In this document: positions 9,401 through 16,621 of the stretch, in pieces
Layout of the letters: every line of letters begins with the position of its first letter
Position numbering within the stretch: position 1 is the stretch's first letter
NCBI RefSeq assembly: GCF_014118685.1
Contig: NZ_JACFAK010000001.1
Span: 1 to 64,000, forward strand
Reading direction: 5' to 3'
Origin: Flaviflexus huanghaiensis
GTDB lineage: Bacteria > Actinomycetota > Actinomycetes > Actinomycetales > Actinomycetaceae
DNA length: 64,000 bases
The notes under the pieces: model-generated
The model's input: the letters and a program-made list of their open reading frames with translations, nothing else
Databases searched by the model: none
Told to the model about the DNA's origin: nothing
Program-made: the position numbers and the translations under genes

Positions 9401-9788
9401 CAACGGCGAGCTGATACCACTCGCCTCGCAGGCCGGATGCAAAGAGTGTGACGAGCAGGGGGGAGGCGAGAGTGAGGACGGCCGTGATCGCCCCGAGCAC
9501 GACAACCCCGAGCGTCACAAGCTTATTGATGTAGGCCGTCCCGCCGTCATTATGGCGGCTCGAGGCGCGAACGATCGCTGGCACGAGAACGGCGTTGACG
9601 ACGCCGCCTGCAACCAGCATGTAGATGAGGGTGGGGAGCTTGTTCGCAACGTCGAAGGCGTTGCCCGCCGGATAGTTGAGACCGACGACGATGGCAAACA
9701 GCAACGGGGAGCGGACAAGTCCCAGGATGCGCGAGACGAGAGTACCCGCGAACATCACCGCAGAACTGCGGGCAATATTGCCGGCCAC
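6486..9788 (-). CDS. murJ: MurJ lipid II flippase fused to pseudokinase and extracellular C-terminal domain
   Basis: 1100 aa membrane protein. Residues 1 to about 550 are the MviN/MurJ flippase with some 14 hydrophobic segments. About 570-820 is a protein-kinase-like domain starting at LEPGRRLRDRYELVD; the catalytic loop HRD is replaced (HLTLR) and no DFG is seen, so it should be inactive. A single membrane segment near 886-908 leads to an extracellular domain (about 945-1100) with discoidin-like features. This is the architecture of mycobacterial MurJ (Rv3910), where the pseudokinase, when phosphorylated, recruits FhaA. GTG start at 9788 is preceded by GGAGGAG inside the end of the DUF6049 gene. 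Confidence 0.95.
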   Translation of the reverse strand: MAGNIARSSAVMFAGTLVSRILGLVRSPLLFAIVVGLNYPAGNAFDVANKLPTLIYMLVAGGVVNAVLVPAIVRASSRHNDGGTAYINKLVTLGVVVLGAITAVLTLASPLLVTLFASGLRGEWYQLAVAFAYWCVPQVFFYGMYTLLGQILNARENFGPYMWAPVLNNIVAIGGMLALLGLYGPTSPETALDASVWDGTRIAILGGSATLGIVAQAAILLVPLYRMGVRLKPDFSFRGAGLRSVAQSGGWVLASMGAGMIPTLLISNVASVASQRASTMDPLDALGVPGNAAYTTAYSLYSLPTSLVVVSIVTAIFTRMAQKATSGNMAGVRDDTSRALRVVAVFTFLATALIAVLATSAIRVVSPGSTWQEVSSIGPVLLTMSLGLVGVGSFTVLQRVYYALEDAKGLFFIQIPFFILHAALILSALLLPPRFIVVGVGLSMAITNTATFLAALLQLRRRLGRIDGRTILSSFSRLAAAALIATVAGFAVLRLFGPVMAEFTFSEAVLRIIVITPIVTAIYLGIMWLGGMPELTVLMRPLLGVLRRLRPSSQDTTLDRSERSSTDGVNVSLNLEPGRRLRDRYELVDHMESTGGMEVWNGVDTVLGADVRLMVLPTDHPDREAIVDAARRGVLVDDVRLIKLLSIFDIPGASVIVSELPTGTRMADYIAAGPVPEDQARAIVGETAGAIQAGVRRGVRHLTLRAELVRLDSEGSVFVDGLGIDAAFAGQHAADLDPEGLDRRDAENLAVLLASLILGETARDGETTDFLQRAADASTSEEVSTLLADVSRGDGPTSTSGVIRALAPWGTINSASMPDLEPTRAMTAVTDPFAEPVRPAMTAASPIPPRPALTVWPQRTPESPAEPPAWTARPAEQVDDVRSDRTSNILIAVIAVLVVVIGVLALRYLMSDTSPVTIADDETTAAVDEETDGEESTPADEPTTEEAVDYPEPQIESVTLLNPQAAQLDPATVDAQDNPGSIPNLYDGNPATSWSSWWYSDPEFWLKDGIGLEITLTEETEITDVVLNVDGSGGLVQWRDTVNAAPDSGQVLAESAMSAETVLTAAEPIVSQTVILWFTELPVANSDGLFRIDISEITVR

Positions 9789-9791
9789 TGC

Positions 9792-11807
9792 CTACTCCTC
9801 CGATTCGAGAGCGCCCGGCTCGCTGACGGGCGGGGTGCGGGTACCGCGTCGAGCGGAGCGGACAACACCAACGATAAGAATGATAAGGAAAGCTCCCGCG
9901 ATGATTGCGGTGCCCATGTTCTCCCAGTCCGCACGAACCCGGATGTTGATCTCGGTGCCGGTGCCGATGACCTGGCCGACCGGACCGACGATATCGACCC
10001 GGGTGCTGATGTTGCCGGATCCGATTGCCCGCACGGGTACGCCGACTGTCTTTGTCGTATTCGGCTGAAGGACCGTCGACACGGGCTCGAACTCCAGCCT
10101 GCGATCGTCGCTCCGCATCTCAACCGCGACCGAGATCGGGACGGGCAGACCGGATGTGACGTGGACGGGGAACTCCGAGGCGCGGGAGATGAGGTTGACA
10201 GTCGATGAGGGCTGGACGGCGAGCTGGGCCGATAGTGATGCCGCCAAGGTCTCGAGTTCCTCGACCCTCGAGTCGAGATCCTGCGGTGTGAGCGCCGCCG
10301 AACCAGCGACTTGGACCGTCGCCGCGACTGCGTCTCGGAACATGTCCGGACGGACCGTGAGATCACCGATCGTCGCGATGAAGATCTCGGCCTCACGGAT
10401 GCTCGCCACCGCTTGTTCCAGCCGAGATCCACTGACAGGATCGGCGCTCGCCAACCCTGCCCGGTCAAATGGGTCGAGTGGGAGCTCCTCGATGTCGGAT
10501 GCCGTTCCACCTTCAAGCCACGCCGCACCATCCAAAATCTCGAGCACGTCGTTCACCTCGGCCGCGTCCGCACCGCGTGGAAGCATGAAGGCGAGAGGCC
10601 GGTGGTCGTTGGGGCGCTCGCGGTAGTGGGCGGCGGTCAAGGCGACGAGGGTCTGCCGTCGGTCGAGGTCAGACATGCTCCCTTCCCCGGCGAGGAGGCG
10701 GGACAGCTCCGCATCCGCGACGATCGCAGGAGTTTCGTCGATGACGGCATGTGCGGACGGGGTCCAGTTGAGCGGCTCGATGGGTGGCACGTCCGTGTTC
10801 TCGAGCGCGAGAACGTCCGCCCCATTCGCCGCCCCGAGCTCGGCGACCTCGTCTGTCAGCGGTCCTGGAGCAACGAGCAGATCGGTTCGGGCCGGGACAT
10901 CGCGCTCGTCGAGGTCAGCCCGCGTGCGTTCGACCTGCTCGACGTGGGGCTTGAAGAATTCATCCGCTCCCGTCTTCGCCCAACCGGCGAGGTCCGCATC
11001 GAGGGCAGGCAAGAGGACGAGCTCGTGACCATCGCCCGAGGCGAAGGCTCGGAGAGGGTCCGCAGTCGCATCGAGCGTCCCATAGTCGGAAGCGGCGAAA
11101 GAAGAATCGAGGGCGAGGGTGATGCCGGGGCTTGTCAGCGCGCCGATATCATCGACGACTCGCTCTGTTGCCGACTGGATGGCATCACCGATCGGGTCCG
11201 GTAGCTCACCCTCCGGGTCGAGCGTTCCCTCGCGCAGGGCAGCGACGCTCTCCTCGTAACGTTGACGTGATGACGGAACCTCGTCAAGCTCATCGGCGGA
11301 GACCGTCAGGGGAAGAATCGTCGTAAATGTCATCGGCTCGAGTTCGAAGGACGGCTCCGTTGTGAGGATTGTTCGGTCGATGATCGTCTCATCATCGACG
11401 CTGACACTCGCCTGGAAGCCTCGCGGTCCCCACGAGACGGACGTGTTGCCCCATGTGAGAACCTCGGCAGGTATGTCGATATCGAACGTTGTCTCGCCTG
11501 TCGGCACATCGACTGTTCGCCGATCGAGAGTCAGCATCTGCGCCGACATACTGTCGTCCGAAATCCAGGATGACAACGTCGCGCGGTAGAGCGGAACCGA
11601 CGCCTGAACGGTGAGATCGAGCGGCACATCCCGAAGCCGACTGCCGGGGTTCGTCACAGTGACGGACACGGGGACTGATTCGCCGGGACGATGGACGGCG
11701 GCAATGTCGGTGATCTCGATGTCGATGGCGTCGCTGGACTGCGCCGCCGCCGGTGGCGCGAATCCGAAAATGGCGGCCACGCTCACCGCTGCCATGAGCT
11801 GCTTCAC
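9792..11807 (-). CDS. DUF6049-family envelope protein
   Basis: 671 aa protein with an N-terminal signal peptide (cleavage likely after PPAAAQ near 22), a long extracytoplasmic part of Ig-like beta domains, and one membrane segment near the C-terminus (IIAGAFLIILIVGVV) followed by a short basic cytoplasmic tail. It holds the conserved place between NUDIX and murJ in actinobacteria (Rv3909 position), so a role alongside MurJ in wall assembly is likely, but no activity is known. GTG start at 11807 overlaps the NUDIX stop (GTGA). An internal ATG four codons later is an alternative. Confidence 0.85.
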   Translation of the reverse strand: MKQLMAAVSVAAIFGFAPPAAAQSSDAIDIEITDIAAVHRPGESVPVSVTVTNPGSRLRDVPLDLTVQASVPLYRATLSSWISDDSMSAQMLTLDRRTVDVPTGETTFDIDIPAEVLTWGNTSVSWGPRGFQASVSVDDETIIDRTILTTEPSFELEPMTFTTILPLTVSADELDEVPSSRQRYEESVAALREGTLDPEGELPDPIGDAIQSATERVVDDIGALTSPGITLALDSSFAASDYGTLDATADPLRAFASGDGHELVLLPALDADLAGWAKTGADEFFKPHVEQVERTRADLDERDVPARTDLLVAPGPLTDEVAELGAANGADVLALENTDVPPIEPLNWTPSAHAVIDETPAIVADAELSRLLAGEGSMSDLDRRQTLVALTAAHYRERPNDHRPLAFMLPRGADAAEVNDVLEILDGAAWLEGGTASDIEELPLDPFDRAGLASADPVSGSRLEQAVASIREAEIFIATIGDLTVRPDMFRDAVAATVQVAGSAALTPQDLDSRVEELETLAASLSAQLAVQPSSTVNLISRASEFPVHVTSGLPVPISVAVEMRSDDRRLEFEPVSTVLQPNTTKTVGVPVRAIGSGNISTRVDIVGPVGQVIGTGTEINIRVRADWENMGTAIIAGAFLIILIVGVVRSARRGTRTPPVSEPGALESEE

Positions 11808-12340
11808 GCTTTACCCGTCAAGACATCACGAGCGAGAGAGGCGATTCGGCGCTCGTTCGGGTAGGCGAGACGGGAAGCAACGTGATCGAGACGGATCCAC
11901 GCCACGTCTTCCGCCTCTTGATCGGGGTCATTCTCGGTTGTCAGCTCTCCGGAGAGGGCTTCGAGAAGGAAGTGATGGACAACCTTATGCACCCGTCTGT
12001 CCGTCCCGGAGAACCAGTAGTCGATTGTCGCAAGGTGCGTGAGGATCTGGCCAAGGATGCCGGTTTCCTCGTGGATCTCCCGTACCGCGGCCTCTTCGGC
12101 GGTCTCCTCACCTTCGAGATGGCCCTTGGGCAGGCACCATTCGAGTCGACCAGCACGGTTTCGGCGAGCGATGACGGCGACCCAAGCGATGCCATCGACG
12201 GGTTTGACGACAATGCCGCCCGCCGAGGTCTCGTTGACGACGGGAAGATAGGAGCGTCGGGAGCCGATTCGGGTCGCTGGAACCGCACGGCGCCACGGCT
12301 GTGGGCCGCGCGGTCGAGGAATCGGGTCCGGCATCGGCAT
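11804..12340 (-). CDS. NUDIX hydrolase (MutT4-like position)
   Basis: 178 aa NUDIX-domain pyrophosphohydrolase. The Nudix box runs from about 73 to 95 and fits Gx5Ex7REUxEExGU (GHLEGEETAEEAAVREIHEE). About 35 basic, proline-rich residues precede the domain. In mycobacteria the equivalent gene (mutT4, Rv3908) also stands ahead of the DUF6049 and murJ genes. It is the first gene of a seven-gene minus-strand unit that probably runs through to the ddl gene. The start has no Shine-Dalgarno but a -10-like TACAGT 7 nt upstream, so the transcript may be leaderless. Confidence 0.9.
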   Translation of the reverse strand: MPMPDPIPRPRGPQPWRRAVPATRIGSRRSYLPVVNETSAGGIVVKPVDGIAWVAVIARRNRAGRLEWCLPKGHLEGEETAEEAAVREIHEETGILGQILTHLATIDYWFSGTDRRVHKVVHHFLLEALSGELTTENDPDQEAEDVAWIRLDHVASRLAYPNERRIASLARDVLTGKA

Positions 12341-12347
12341 ACTCTTA

Positions 12348-12353
12348 ACTGTA
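12348..12353 (-). promoter_or_regulatory. -10 element, probable leaderless promoter of NUDIX-to-ddl unit
   Basis: TACAGT on the minus strand ends 7 nt before the ATG at 12340. This places transcription start at or next to the start codon. Confidence 0.5.
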
Positions 12354-12428
12354 ATAATGTTCGCGCAAGTCTATCCCAGCAGGCACGTCACCGGCGTGGC
12401 CCTGCCCCACGTAAGGACGTGACCGAAG

Positions 12429-13874
12429 GTGTCCAGCACTCAGGAAACCGCACGCCGTCTCGGGGCCGCACAAGCGGCCCTCGCCGAGCTACCCGCCGCA
12501 GTTATGCGGCTATCTCAGCGTTTTACGGCTGCCGGTCACGAGTTTGCGCTCGTCGGCGGACCGGTGCGCGACGCCTTCCTCGGCATCCCCGCAAACGACA
12601 TGGACTTCACGACGTCCGCACGGCCGGACGAGACCCTGGCATTGCTCAACGAGGCGGGCGCGTCGACGTGGGACATCGGGAGAGAGTTCGGCACAATCGG
12701 TGCCTCTTACCAGGGCGTCACGGTCGAGGTTACGACCTATCGCTCGGATGAATACGATCCGGACTCCCGCAAGCCTCAGGTTGCCTTTGGCGACACCCTT
12801 GAGGGGGATCTCACACGCCGGGACTTTACGGTCAACGCGATGGCGGTGCGGCTACCTTCCCTCGAGTTAGTCGATCCGTGCGGCGGCCTGCAAGACATTG
12901 TCGACGGGCTCCTGCGTACTCCTATCGACCCACATATCTCCTTCAGCGACGATCCTCTTCGGATCATGAGGGCCGCCCGATTCACGGCCCAGCTCGGCTT
13001 TGATGTCGACGAGGCGACGATGTCAGCGATGGCGGAGCTGGCTGACCGCCTGGAGATCGTTTCGGCGGAGCGGATCCGGTCGGAGCTCGAGAGGCTCATG
13101 GTGTCCCCGCACCCTCGGAGGGGAATTGAGCTCATGGAGTACACGGGTGTGGCCGAGCTCGTCCTGCCTGAAGTCGCCGCCCTGAAGACAACCGTCGATG
13201 AGCACGGCCGACACAAGGACGTGTACGAGCACACTCTGACCGTCGTCGACCAGGCGATCCAGCTGGAGACGGATGAGGACGGCCCGGTCCCGGCACCGGA
13301 TTTTGTGCTTCGCTTCGCAGCCCTCATGCACGATATCGGCAAGCCACCGACCCGACGTTTCGGCCCGGGAGGGAAGGTGACGTTCCACCAGCACGATATT
13401 GTCGGCGCGAAGATGACGCGCCGCCGCATGCAGGCGTTGCGGTTCGACAAACAGACGATCAAGGACGTCTCCAGGCTCGTTGAGCTGCATCAGCGTTTTC
13501 ATGGTTACGGTGATGCGACGTGGACGGACTCGGCTGTTCGCCGCTACGTCAACGACGCGGGTCCGCTACTGGAGCGTCTCCATCGGCTCACCCGCGCCGA
13601 CTCCACAACTCGCAACCAGCGCAAGGCTATGCGGCTCCAGGCCGCGTACGACGATCTGGAGGGCAGGATTGCGAAGCTCGCTGAAAAGGAGGAGCTTGCA
13701 TCTGTTCGGCCGGACCTTGACGGGAGTCAAATCATGGAGATCCTTGGCCTGGAGCCGGGGCCGGCCGTCGGCAGGGCTCGCAAACACCTCCTCGATCTGC
13801 GGATGGAGCACGGCCCACTCGAGGCCGAAGAGGCCGAGAGGTATCTCAGGCAGTGGGCGGAGGAGAACCTGTAG
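12429..13874 (+). CDS. pcnA: CCA-adding tRNA nucleotidyltransferase (PcnA family)
   Basis: 481 aa class II nucleotidyltransferase that adds or repairs the 3' CCA of tRNA. The head domain has GGPVRD (43-48), the metal-binding pair D57/D59 in NDMDF, and RRDFTVNAM (130-138). An HD domain follows (RFAALMHDIGKPPTRR, about 295-312), as in many CCA enzymes with phosphohydrolase activity. Divergent from the NUDIX gene, as in Mycobacterium (Rv3907c/Rv3908). GTG start at 12429; the nearest AAGGA lies 13 bp upstream, somewhat far. Confidence 0.93.
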   Translation: MSSTQETARRLGAAQAALAELPAAVMRLSQRFTAAGHEFALVGGPVRDAFLGIPANDMDFTTSARPDETLALLNEAGASTWDIGREFGTIGASYQGVTVEVTTYRSDEYDPDSRKPQVAFGDTLEGDLTRRDFTVNAMAVRLPSLELVDPCGGLQDIVDGLLRTPIDPHISFSDDPLRIMRAARFTAQLGFDVDEATMSAMAELADRLEIVSAERIRSELERLMVSPHPRRGIELMEYTGVAELVLPEVAALKTTVDEHGRHKDVYEHTLTVVDQAIQLETDEDGPVPAPDFVLRFAALMHDIGKPPTRRFGPGGKVTFHQHDIVGAKMTRRRMQALRFDKQTIKDVSRLVELHQRFHGYGDATWTDSAVRRYVNDAGPLLERLHRLTRADSTTRNQRKAMRLQAAYDDLEGRIAKLAEKEELASVRPDLDGSQIMEILGLEPGPAVGRARKHLLDLRMEHGPLEAEEAERYLRQWAEENL

Positions 13875-15175
13875 TGGCGGTCCTGGCCGACCTTAAGACC
13901 CTTCTCGTCCACGACGGCTTTCGGCGGCTTTTCCGTGTTCGGCTCATTTCCCAGTCGGGAGACGGCATGTTCCAGGTCGGTCTTGCCACCCTTTACTTCT
14001 TCAATCCGACAACGATGACAACGGCAGCTGGTGTGGCGGCCGCGTTCACAGTCCTTCTATTACCGTTCACCATCGTCGGACCATTCGTGGGTCCACTCCT
14101 CGACCGGTGGAGCCGTCAGGCGGTCCTTTTCTGGGGTAACGCCATCAGGGCCGTTCTCTGCGTCATCCTCGCGGTGCTCATGTTCACTGGAGCCGGCTTC
14201 ATTCCCATCTCTGTCCTCGCGCTCAGTACCCTCGGTATCAATCGTTTCCTCCTGTCGGCCCTCTCCGCGGGTTTGCCGCACGTCGTACCCCGCCCGCAAC
14301 TCATCATGGCAAACTCGATCGTCCCGACAATCGGTGCGGTCGCGACAGTTGTTGGTGCAGTGCTGGGCTTTATCCTCAACAGGCTCACCCCCGAAGGTTC
14401 CGTGCGGGACGCGTCGGCACTGGTCGCCGCGGCGCTCCTTCTCCTCGCGGCTGTTTGGGCTGCCTCGCGGCTCGGTCACCGTGAGCTTGGCCCGGACGAG
14501 CCGGCCGAGGTTCCGCTCGGATCCCAGGTCATGGCAGTGTTTGAGGAGCTGTGGCGCGGGGCTCGCTACCTTGCTCAACGCGGCACCCCCGGCCACGCCC
14601 TCGTCGTCATGGCTGCCCACCGATTCCTCTACGGCGTCAACTTCATTGCCTTGCTTCTAATCTCCCGCAACCTGCTCTCGGACCCGGCTGATCCGGATGC
14701 GGGACTCGCCATGTTTGCACTGCTCGCGGGGATATCGCTTGCCGGCAACGGGTCCGCCATCATCCTTACCCCCATCGCGCACGAGCGCCTCCAGCCATGG
14801 CAGTGGATCGTCATGTGCCTCGGCATCTCCACCCTGTCCCAGGCCATCCTCATCGCCACACCCGGCCTGCCGTGGATCGCGGTCGCGGCAGCCCTGATGG
14901 GACTTGGCGTCCAGGGAGCGAAAATCGCTGTCGACACGATTGTGCAAAGGGACGTTGTCGACGGCTTTCGGGGCAGAGCCTTTGCCCTGTACGACATGAT
15001 GTACAACGCCGCCTTCGTCGGCGCAGCTGCGCTTGCCGCACTCATCCTCCCGGACACGGGCTGGTCGCGAATCAGTTTCGCCGCGCTTGTCGCCCTCTAT
15101 CTGATCCTCGCCGCCTGGTATTCCTATGCGACAACGAAAATTAGCGGCACGCCGCGTCCGGTGACGTCCAGCTAG
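13874..15175 (+). CDS. MFS transporter
   Basis: 433 aa major facilitator protein with about 12 hydrophobic segments. An early segment RLISQSGDGMFQVGL and a PFVGPLLDRWSRQAVLFWGN loop (MFS motif A-like, between helices 2 and 3) are recognisable. Substrate is not predictable. GTG at 13874 overlaps the pcnA stop (TAGTG) and has GGAGGAG at 13859-13865, so it is preferred over an ATG seven codons upstream. Co-transcribed with pcnA. Confidence 0.82.
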   Translation: MAVLADLKTLLVHDGFRRLFRVRLISQSGDGMFQVGLATLYFFNPTTMTTAAGVAAAFTVLLLPFTIVGPFVGPLLDRWSRQAVLFWGNAIRAVLCVILAVLMFTGAGFIPISVLALSTLGINRFLLSALSAGLPHVVPRPQLIMANSIVPTIGAVATVVGAVLGFILNRLTPEGSVRDASALVAAALLLLAAVWAASRLGHRELGPDEPAEVPLGSQVMAVFEELWRGARYLAQRGTPGHALVVMAAHRFLYGVNFIALLLISRNLLSDPADPDAGLAMFALLAGISLAGNGSAIILTPIAHERLQPWQWIVMCLGISTLSQAILIATPGLPWIAVAAALMGLGVQGAKIAVDTIVQRDVVDGFRGRAFALYDMMYNAAFVGAAALAALILPDTGWSRISFAALVALYLILAAWYSYATTKISGTPRPVTSS

Positions 15176-15257
15176 ACGTCGAAGCCGGCCGTGCCACGAC
15201 GACCCACGTACTGAGAATGGTCCGCTGTGGCTGTAATCTCAGATCTGGAAGAGAAGG

Positions 15258-16613
15258 GTGGCTCCCGTGACGAAAGACGAGACGGAATCGACCGCGCCGA
15301 GCTCGGCGTCCCCGGACGCGTCAGCGTCTCATGTAGCCGAGCCCGACAGTCAGAAGCCTGAGGTCGGCGACGTCGTTCTCCGCCAGAGCGGGGGGAGCCC
15401 GATTCCCTCCGGTGCGTGGATCCTTATTGTCGGGGCGTTTATGACGGTTGGCTTATGGGGGCTCAGCAGGTTTGCCTCGATCCTCGCCCCGGCCTTCCTT
15501 GCCCTCACGCTCGTGCTGACGATTCGTCCGATTCACCGGCGGATGGTCCGCAAGGGGGTACCGAAGTGGGTTTCCGCGATCGCGTCGATTCTCGTTCTTG
15601 TCCTCACTCTGTCGCTCGTTATCGGCCTCACCGTGCTCGCGTTCCTCCCGCTGCCGGATGTCATTGCCTCCTACCAGTACAGCTTCACCCGGATGGTGAA
15701 CGACGTCGCTAACTTCCTGGAGAACAACCAGTTCCTCCAGGAGCAGGGGTACGACGTGTCGGCGTTTGACACGCTCCTCGCACAGCTCGACCTCAACACG
15801 GTCATGTCAACGGTTGGCACCCTCATCAACCAGATATCGGGCTTTAGTGGCTTCGTTGCCGTTACCGCGCTCTCAATCTTCTTTATCGTTATCGACACGA
15901 TGACGATGGATTCGCGTTCCCGGATCGTTGAGAGAGCGGCACCTGAACTACATGAGGCTCTGTCGGGTTTCGAAGGGAGGGTGCGTCAGTACTGGCTTGT
16001 GTCGACGATCTTCGGCGCCATCGTCGCTGTGTTCGATTGGATCGCCCTCGAGGCTCTCGGCATTCCTCTTGCGCTTGCGTGGGCGGTCATCGCCTTCGTC
16101 ACGAACTACATTCCGAACATCGGCTTCATCCTCGGTGTGTTTCCGCCCGCTCTTATCGGACTGCTCGAAGGCGGTTGGCAGCTCATGCTGTGGGTGGTTG
16201 TCGCGTATTCGCTCATCAACTTCGTCATCCAGTCCCTCATCCAACCAAAGTTCACGGCCGACGCGGTCGGACTATCGGTGACGGTCACATTCCTCTCGCT
16301 CATGGTGTGGGGTATCGTCATCGGCCCGCTCGGCGCTCTCCTCGCGGTCCCGCTCACGCTCTTTTTCAAAGCGATCCTCGTCGACTCGTCGACGTCGACG
16401 AGATGGTTGGACGCATTCCTTATCTCGGAAGGCGAGGCGAAGCGGAAGCTCGACTCCGGACGGTACGATGTCACGTACTCGTCACCCCACATGAGGGGCC
16501 GGCTACCGACCGTCGTGGCCCGCGCCACGAGAGGAATGAAGGGCTCCGGTGCTAAGCCGGAAAAAGTGACACAGCGCAGGATTATGCGCAGACGCTTCTC
16601 CCGTAGGGAATAA
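15258..16613 (+). CDS. AI-2E family transporter (PerM-like permease)
   Basis: 451 aa membrane protein of the AI-2E/YhhQ-PerM superfamily. About 60 hydrophilic N-terminal residues are followed by paired helices, then the diagnostic segment FVTNYIPNIGFILGVFPPAL and a C-terminal VWGIVIGPLGALLAVPLTLF. Members export small solutes or act as Na+/H+ antiporters; AI-2 export is shown for very few, so substrate is open. GTG at 15258 is used; a GTG at 15267 with GAAGGG upstream is an alternative start. A weak -10 (TAATCT, 15234-15239) precedes it. Confidence 0.85.
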   Translation: MAPVTKDETESTAPSSASPDASASHVAEPDSQKPEVGDVVLRQSGGSPIPSGAWILIVGAFMTVGLWGLSRFASILAPAFLALTLVLTIRPIHRRMVRKGVPKWVSAIASILVLVLTLSLVIGLTVLAFLPLPDVIASYQYSFTRMVNDVANFLENNQFLQEQGYDVSAFDTLLAQLDLNTVMSTVGTLINQISGFSGFVAVTALSIFFIVIDTMTMDSRSRIVERAAPELHEALSGFEGRVRQYWLVSTIFGAIVAVFDWIALEALGIPLALAWAVIAFVTNYIPNIGFILGVFPPALIGLLEGGWQLMLWVVVAYSLINFVIQSLIQPKFTADAVGLSVTVTFLSLMVWGIVIGPLGALLAVPLTLFFKAILVDSSTSTRWLDAFLISEGEAKRKLDSGRYDVTYSSPHMRGRLPTVVARATRGMKGSGAKPEKVTQRRIMRRRFSRRE

Positions 16614-16621
16614 TCGGGCGC

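Noticed and set aside
8104-9420. Long minus-strand frame of 438 codons inside murJ
   Set aside because: Arg/Pro/His-rich shadow of the GC-rich murJ frame; no ribosome binding site or motif.
6486-9788. MurJ-pseudokinase fusion as a novel protein
   Set aside because: The same architecture is established for actinobacterial MurJ (Rv3910 type).
15258-16613. AI-2E permease as the AI-2 exporter paired with luxS
   Set aside because: It is 12 kb away in another unit, and most members of this family transport other solutes or ions.
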